Of a stretch of DNA of 64,000 nucleotides, positions 59,501 to 64,000 are shown piece after piece. Under the pieces are notes generated by a model. The model saw only the letters and a list, made by a program, of their open reading frames with translations, ran no database searches and was not told where the DNA came from. Where the stretch lies: positions 13,705,454 through 13,769,453 of the forward strand of contig CM056563.1 of the NCBI GenBank assembly GCA_029721515.1. Reading direction: 5' to 3'. The translations under genes were made by a program, and so were the position numbers. The DNA comes from Synanceia verrucosa (lineage: Eukaryota > Chordata > Actinopteri > Perciformes > Synanceiidae). Every line of letters starts with the position of its first letter. Within the stretch, counting starts at the first letter, position 1.

Positions 59501-62500
59501 GTATCAGTTAAGTATTGTTCACGTAAGTTTTGGTTTAGTGCAGGTGTATACAACTTGGCAAACTAGAAAAACTATCAGGAGTGAGTTTAAAAAAAAAAGA
59601 AAGAAAAGCTCATCTTGTCAATGCCTTCTCGTGTTTTTTACTTATAACTTAATTCTTTATAGAACCGAATTATGGTTCCATGAATTAGGAACTGGTTTCT
59701 CCAGATAGTCTTTCGTCCTCAGTTTATTGCACTGTTCTTTTTGTTTGTCTTTCCATTATGTGTCAGCAACTAGTAAAACGTTAACAAATACTCACAATAT
59801 TATTTTCACACATCTAGAAATGTATGGTTATATTTCCCAGTCAGTGGCAGCCTCTTCCTTATTCCTCTTTTCTCTCCCAAGTTTCCAATCCTCCAAGAAA
59901 ATTTAGATGTATACCTGGGTTTGCAGCAGTTTATTGTCACCACTGGCACAAGTAAGTATTTGTTTATTTTTGAGGTATATTCACATTTGGTGATGTTAAT
60001 TCTAATGTTGCAATGACTTATCATGGTGTCACTTTTTTTCAGGTCGGAGGCTCAATATCACTGCAGAGAATGACTGCCGTCGACTTCACTGTTCTCTCAG
60101 GGACCTCAGCTCTCTACTTCAAGCTGTCGGACGCTTAGCTGAGCATTTCATCGGTGAAGTTTTTGCTGCACGTTTTAATGATGCCCTGGCAGTGGTGGAG
60201 AGGTCAGTGCCCTCATACTCATTCTAAACATTAATAGGTGCAAGCATCATGAGTTGCTAAATCTCAACTCACTCTTATTTTTGTTGTTTTCTGTTTTGAC
60301 ATTGCATTAAATAGTCTTGCATTAAAATGGTACGCTTTTACAAAGAAGTACTGGTGGTTGATTTTCCGGTTCTATTTTAAGGTTGGTTGAAGTGACTTGT
60401 TACGGAGCTCAGACCAGCCTCTATGACCTGGAGACCGCTGTGCCTTCTGTGCTCAAGCCAGACCTTATTGATGTGTGAGTGTCACATGGTTAAAGCAAAA
60501 CCCAACCCTCACATGGATGTCACACTATTTGTACATGACAAGTGTCAAGACAACACTGTTCTGTTATCAGCTGCTCTTTGCTGTGTCACTGACAAAATAA
60601 TAGGGGAACAGAGGTTTCCTCAAATTTAGATGCATAACAGTCGTATTTCCCAGCATTAACAAAAACCACTGAATAGCAGCCCTGGCTTTTAGCAGATTGT
60701 TGGTGTTGGTTATCTTCCTGTTCATACTTATCAGAGATAATGTTTTACATAATGAAGCCTCAGAGTGATTTTATTTCTGGGAATGAATCAGACTCCAGAT
60801 AGTAATTTTAATGTTATGCTTCATAACATCTTAGAAATCCATTCCAAATGCTAATTATACTGCCATAAATATACTAAACACATCTAGGATACAGTAGGAA
60901 CAATTTATGACACCCTATATAAAGAAGAAGCCACTGTGTTGTACATTGAGTTGTCATCATGTTTTAACTGTGTGCATGTTTCATCGTTTCTTGCAGACAT
61001 GCACAGGCCCTTGCTGCTTTGCAAGCCTACTCTCATTGGCTTGCACAGTTCTACAGTGAAGTCCACAGTCAAAACCAGAGCCAATTCATGAACCTCATCA
61101 CATCTGCTATAGATGCCAGTAGCCCACTCATCACAGCAAAGGTAGTTTGCCTCATTCTCATGCTTCAATTTGATTTATGCAATATATCTTATTTGGATCA
61201 ATGAAGTCATTCCAACTGATTATAGGTCAATATACCTAAGTCCAGTTATCATTGGTTTTGTTGGTTTCATGTTGAAACAGTGGTTCATTGAAGAGGAAGT
61301 ATGATACGGGAACTATTAATTAACACTTCAGAAACATCTTGTACATAATGAGAAATTAGCTGCATTATTTTTAACCTTTTACACACACTTAAAAAATACA
61401 AGAAAATGGTTTTGGAAACTGGTTTTGGCTGAGGTCATGAAAAGAGAACCAGCATGAGCAGGAGAGTGTTGTTACTAAATGATTAGATAAAACATTATTG
61501 ATGGTTATTTATTCAACTCTTACTCCGTGTATTTCCAGGTACCTGAAAAGCTGCTGCTCTCATCATGCCATCTGATGGTTTCCATCACCTCCACAGTGCG
61601 GCCTGTGTTCTTGGTCACACTGCCAGCTGTTCAGAACATATTCAACCTCATTACCACAGAAAATCAGACCCGCAGACTTCCCCAAGAGGTAAATATTTGT
61701 TGCTTTTGTTTTGCATACAATATGGATTACAACCAAGCGGCAACCTCTGGGTCTGAAAAGTGACACTATGATGTTCATTTGTAAATTATCTGTCCTATTT
61801 AGAGTCAAATGGACCATGAAGCAGAATCGCAACCATAGCGTTTATAAATGAACATTAATTGGAACTTTTTTTTTTTTTTTTCATAAAAAAAATAAATTGT
61901 TCAGTGTCCAGTTTTACTTAGCTCCACTCTCTGCAAAAATCACTTCTCATATAAAGTCTATGGTTATGACTTAATTATTTACTGGAATTATTCAGTTTGA
62001 AGAAGATGCACCTAATGCATATAGTGATAGACTTTCATAGTTTATAAGATGTATGCCTGGAAATTCCTATCTTAATGGATCTAACTTGTTTTTCCTCGTA
62101 CTTTGCGGTTCTTACCATGTCCTCAATACCTGAATTAATAACTCTGTATGCTTGTGTGTGCATACAGGCTCACATGTTGGTCTGCAGGGCTTTGTCCAAC
62201 ATGCTGCTTCTACCGTGGCCGAATTTACCAGAGAGTGAGCAGCAGTGGCAAACCCGTTCCAGCAACCATAGCAGCCTGCTGGCAGCACTCACTCGAGAGT
62301 ATAAGGGAATAAGAGGGACAGTGAACATCACTCCTCGGCAGTCCGATCTGGGTAATACTCTGTATTTCTTTCTCTCTTTTGTTTAGTTGCTCATCGTCTG
62401 TTCTTTTGATTTCACTCACAGTCCCTTTCTCATCGTGCCTTTCTTTGTCTTGCTCTAATGTTTTTTGTTTTTTTTTTGCCCACCTTTTTTTCTACTCCAG

Positions 62501-63659
62501 TGAAAGCAGTGATACAGCAGACCCTGCCTGTGCTCAGAGACATAGTGTTCAGCATCTCTGGGGAATCCACCAAATCACGTCAGATCTGTTACCAGAGTCT
62601 TCAGGAGTCTGTCCAGGTGTCCCTCAGCCTTTTCCCAGTGTTTATTCAGCAGCCAGGTCAGTGTCTCCCACTTTGGTTATCCATCTGGAGTTTATATTGA
62701 ATATGGGGTATTTTCTTAGTGTGAACATGATCCATTCACTTTTCTGTGCCTACTTGTCCTGTCAGGAGGACTGGGGCCTGCACATACTGTATTGGGATGT
62801 TTCTCAGCCTCCTTATAGTCCATGCATGATAATGACATTACATGTAAGACACCTTTGTCTTGACTCTGTTGTAGTAACTGATATTTTTAGATGGGGCTTG
62901 TTTGTGTCAAATAACAAAAAGTAGTGTGCAAACATCAGCCTGGTTGTTTTCCTGTTGGTCTCCTTACTTTGGACCTATCGGCATAGCAATGCAGATGAAT
63001 GTCTTGATGCTTAATTTGTCATGTAAGTGAAAATATTAGGTTATCACTAATGTCTTCAGTTCAGTTCAGAAATATACTGTAGAAATGATTGATAGCTGTA
63101 ATAGTAATATCTATAAATAATCTCTGACAGACTTCAATAAGTATCGTCACAAAATGCTGACTGGCTTCATAAATTGTCACTTCTTTTTCCCAGATGTGAC
63201 AGATGAGATGTTGGCCTTCTTCTTGACGCTGTTTCAGGCGTTGCGAGTCCAGATGGGCGTTGCCTTCACAGGACAGATCATCCACACTTTCCTCAGCATG
63301 TTCACCAGGTTAAAAAAAAAGACTTGATCTCCATTTTTACTCACATAGCTACTGGAGGCTGTGTCATCAGTGTGTCAATGAGTAGTCGTTATGAGCAGCT
63401 TGGCACCTTGCATGGCAGCCTCTGTCATTATTGGATGGGCAAATGTTGGCAATAATCATAATTCATGTCATAATGCCACTTTTACAGGGAGCAGCTGACA
63501 GCCAGTATTTTGGAAGAGGGTAGTGCAGGGTGTAGAGTGGTACAGAAGTTCCTGAAAATCCTGCAGGTGGTGGTGCAAGAGCCTGGTCAAGCTTTCAAGC
63601 CCTTTCTCCCCAGCATCCTCTCTTTGTGCATGGAGCAGGTCTACCCTGTTGTGGCAGAG
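53569..63659 (+). CDS. xpo6: Exportin-6, 5' part (runs past the right edge)
   Basis: Karyopherin-beta nuclear export receptor for actin-profilin complexes. Twenty coding exons are present: 53569-53571 (ATG only), 54651-54741, 55305-55417, 55809-56006, 56421-56580, 56786-56863, 57021-57552, 58040-58166, 58284-58393, 58582-58690, 58892-58984, 59882-59951, 60043-60202, 60382-60474, 60997-61141, 61539-61688, 62168-62351, 62501-62656, 63194-63308, 63488-63659. All are GT-AG and in phase, 953 codons of about 1125 in human. The start ASEEASLRALESLMTEFF matches XPO6. The importin-beta N-terminal/Exportin-1-like region includes MEIRSCLPKLLLA, FIRNKLCKVIVDIGRQDWPM and LECLAHLFSWIPLS; HEAT-like helices follow (LLLREVLNRIQFRYNQ, NDCRRLHCSLRDLSSLLQAV, ISGESTKSRQICYQSLQESV). 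Exon 7 carries a Ser/Asn/Gly-rich linker. The final exons lie outside the window. Confidence 0.95.
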
Positions 63660-64000
63660 GTCAGTTAACATTAACATTCTTTCTGGTGTTTGAGTTTCTT
63701 AGCTATTGGATTTATTCGCCTGATAGCACCTGGAGAAATGATGCAGTGTCACTTTGTTAATTGTTATGTTTGGCCAAAAAAAGGATGAACTGATTAGAAT
63801 GTAGTCATCAAAGGATCATTCACAAAACAGGTTTTGGCCATAACTCCAGGATTCATATGCTAATTATGACAAATCGACATAAATGTCTAACAGGATAAAA
63901 TGTAAGTAAAATAAAATGATGACATTTTTGAAGAACGTGCATGTATATGTGAACTTTGACTGGCTGGCAGAGACGTCCAACCAGGGGTGTAACAAACAGT

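Noticed and set aside
62379..62924. 181-aa plus-strand frame
   Set aside because: Shadow frame across xpo6 exon 18 and its introns; the true frame there encodes the KAVIQQTLPVLRDIV segment of exportin-6.

Overview
The window is vertebrate genomic DNA, most likely from a spiny-rayed (acanthomorph) teleost. It holds intron-rich genes with GT-AG splice sites, immunoglobulin heavy-chain V (IGHV) segments, and fish-type interspersed repeats: Tc1/mariner remnants, non-LTR (LINE) fragments, a tRNA-derived SINE family and long CA/TG, AT and GAA microsatellites. Gene identities come from conceptual translation and remembered family sequences; no database search was run.

Left region (1-8760): the distal V end of an immunoglobulin heavy-chain locus. 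All six V segments lie on the minus strand, so D, J and C segments should lie beyond the left edge. Five are complete, each with leader, V exon and a 23-bp-spacer recombination signal. The sixth is cut by the window edge. They fall into at least four subgroups. Three (1-262, 2054-2490, 6097-6531) form one young subgroup. One (4271-4628) has no leader intron. Two leader-only relics, a deleted Tc1-like element and a LINE reverse-transcriptase remnant lie between them.

Middle (10417-34081): cabp5 (+, calcium-binding protein of photoreceptor and bipolar synapses), then asphd1 (-) and sez6l2 (+) in head-to-head orientation about 2.5 kb apart. sez6l2 encodes a neuronal CUB/sushi membrane protein over 18 coding exons.

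Right (38606-64000): kctd13 (+, CUL3 adaptor), hirip3 (+, histone chaperone), antkmt/fam173a (+, mitochondrial lysine methyltransferase) and the first 20 coding exons of xpo6 (+, exportin-6), which runs off the right edge. The asphd1-sez6l2-kctd13-hirip3 block matches the gene set of human 16p11.2, where XPO6 also lies; ANTKMT is on 16p13.3 and CABP5 on chromosome 19 in human. The non-immune genes are not functionally linked; they are a conserved synteny block bordering the IGH locus.

I found no CRISPR, phage, operon or other prokaryotic system. The most interesting material is how the IGHV segments evolve: framework-identical, CDR-divergent paralogs, a V gene with lost leader splicing, and orphan leader exons that keep promoters.
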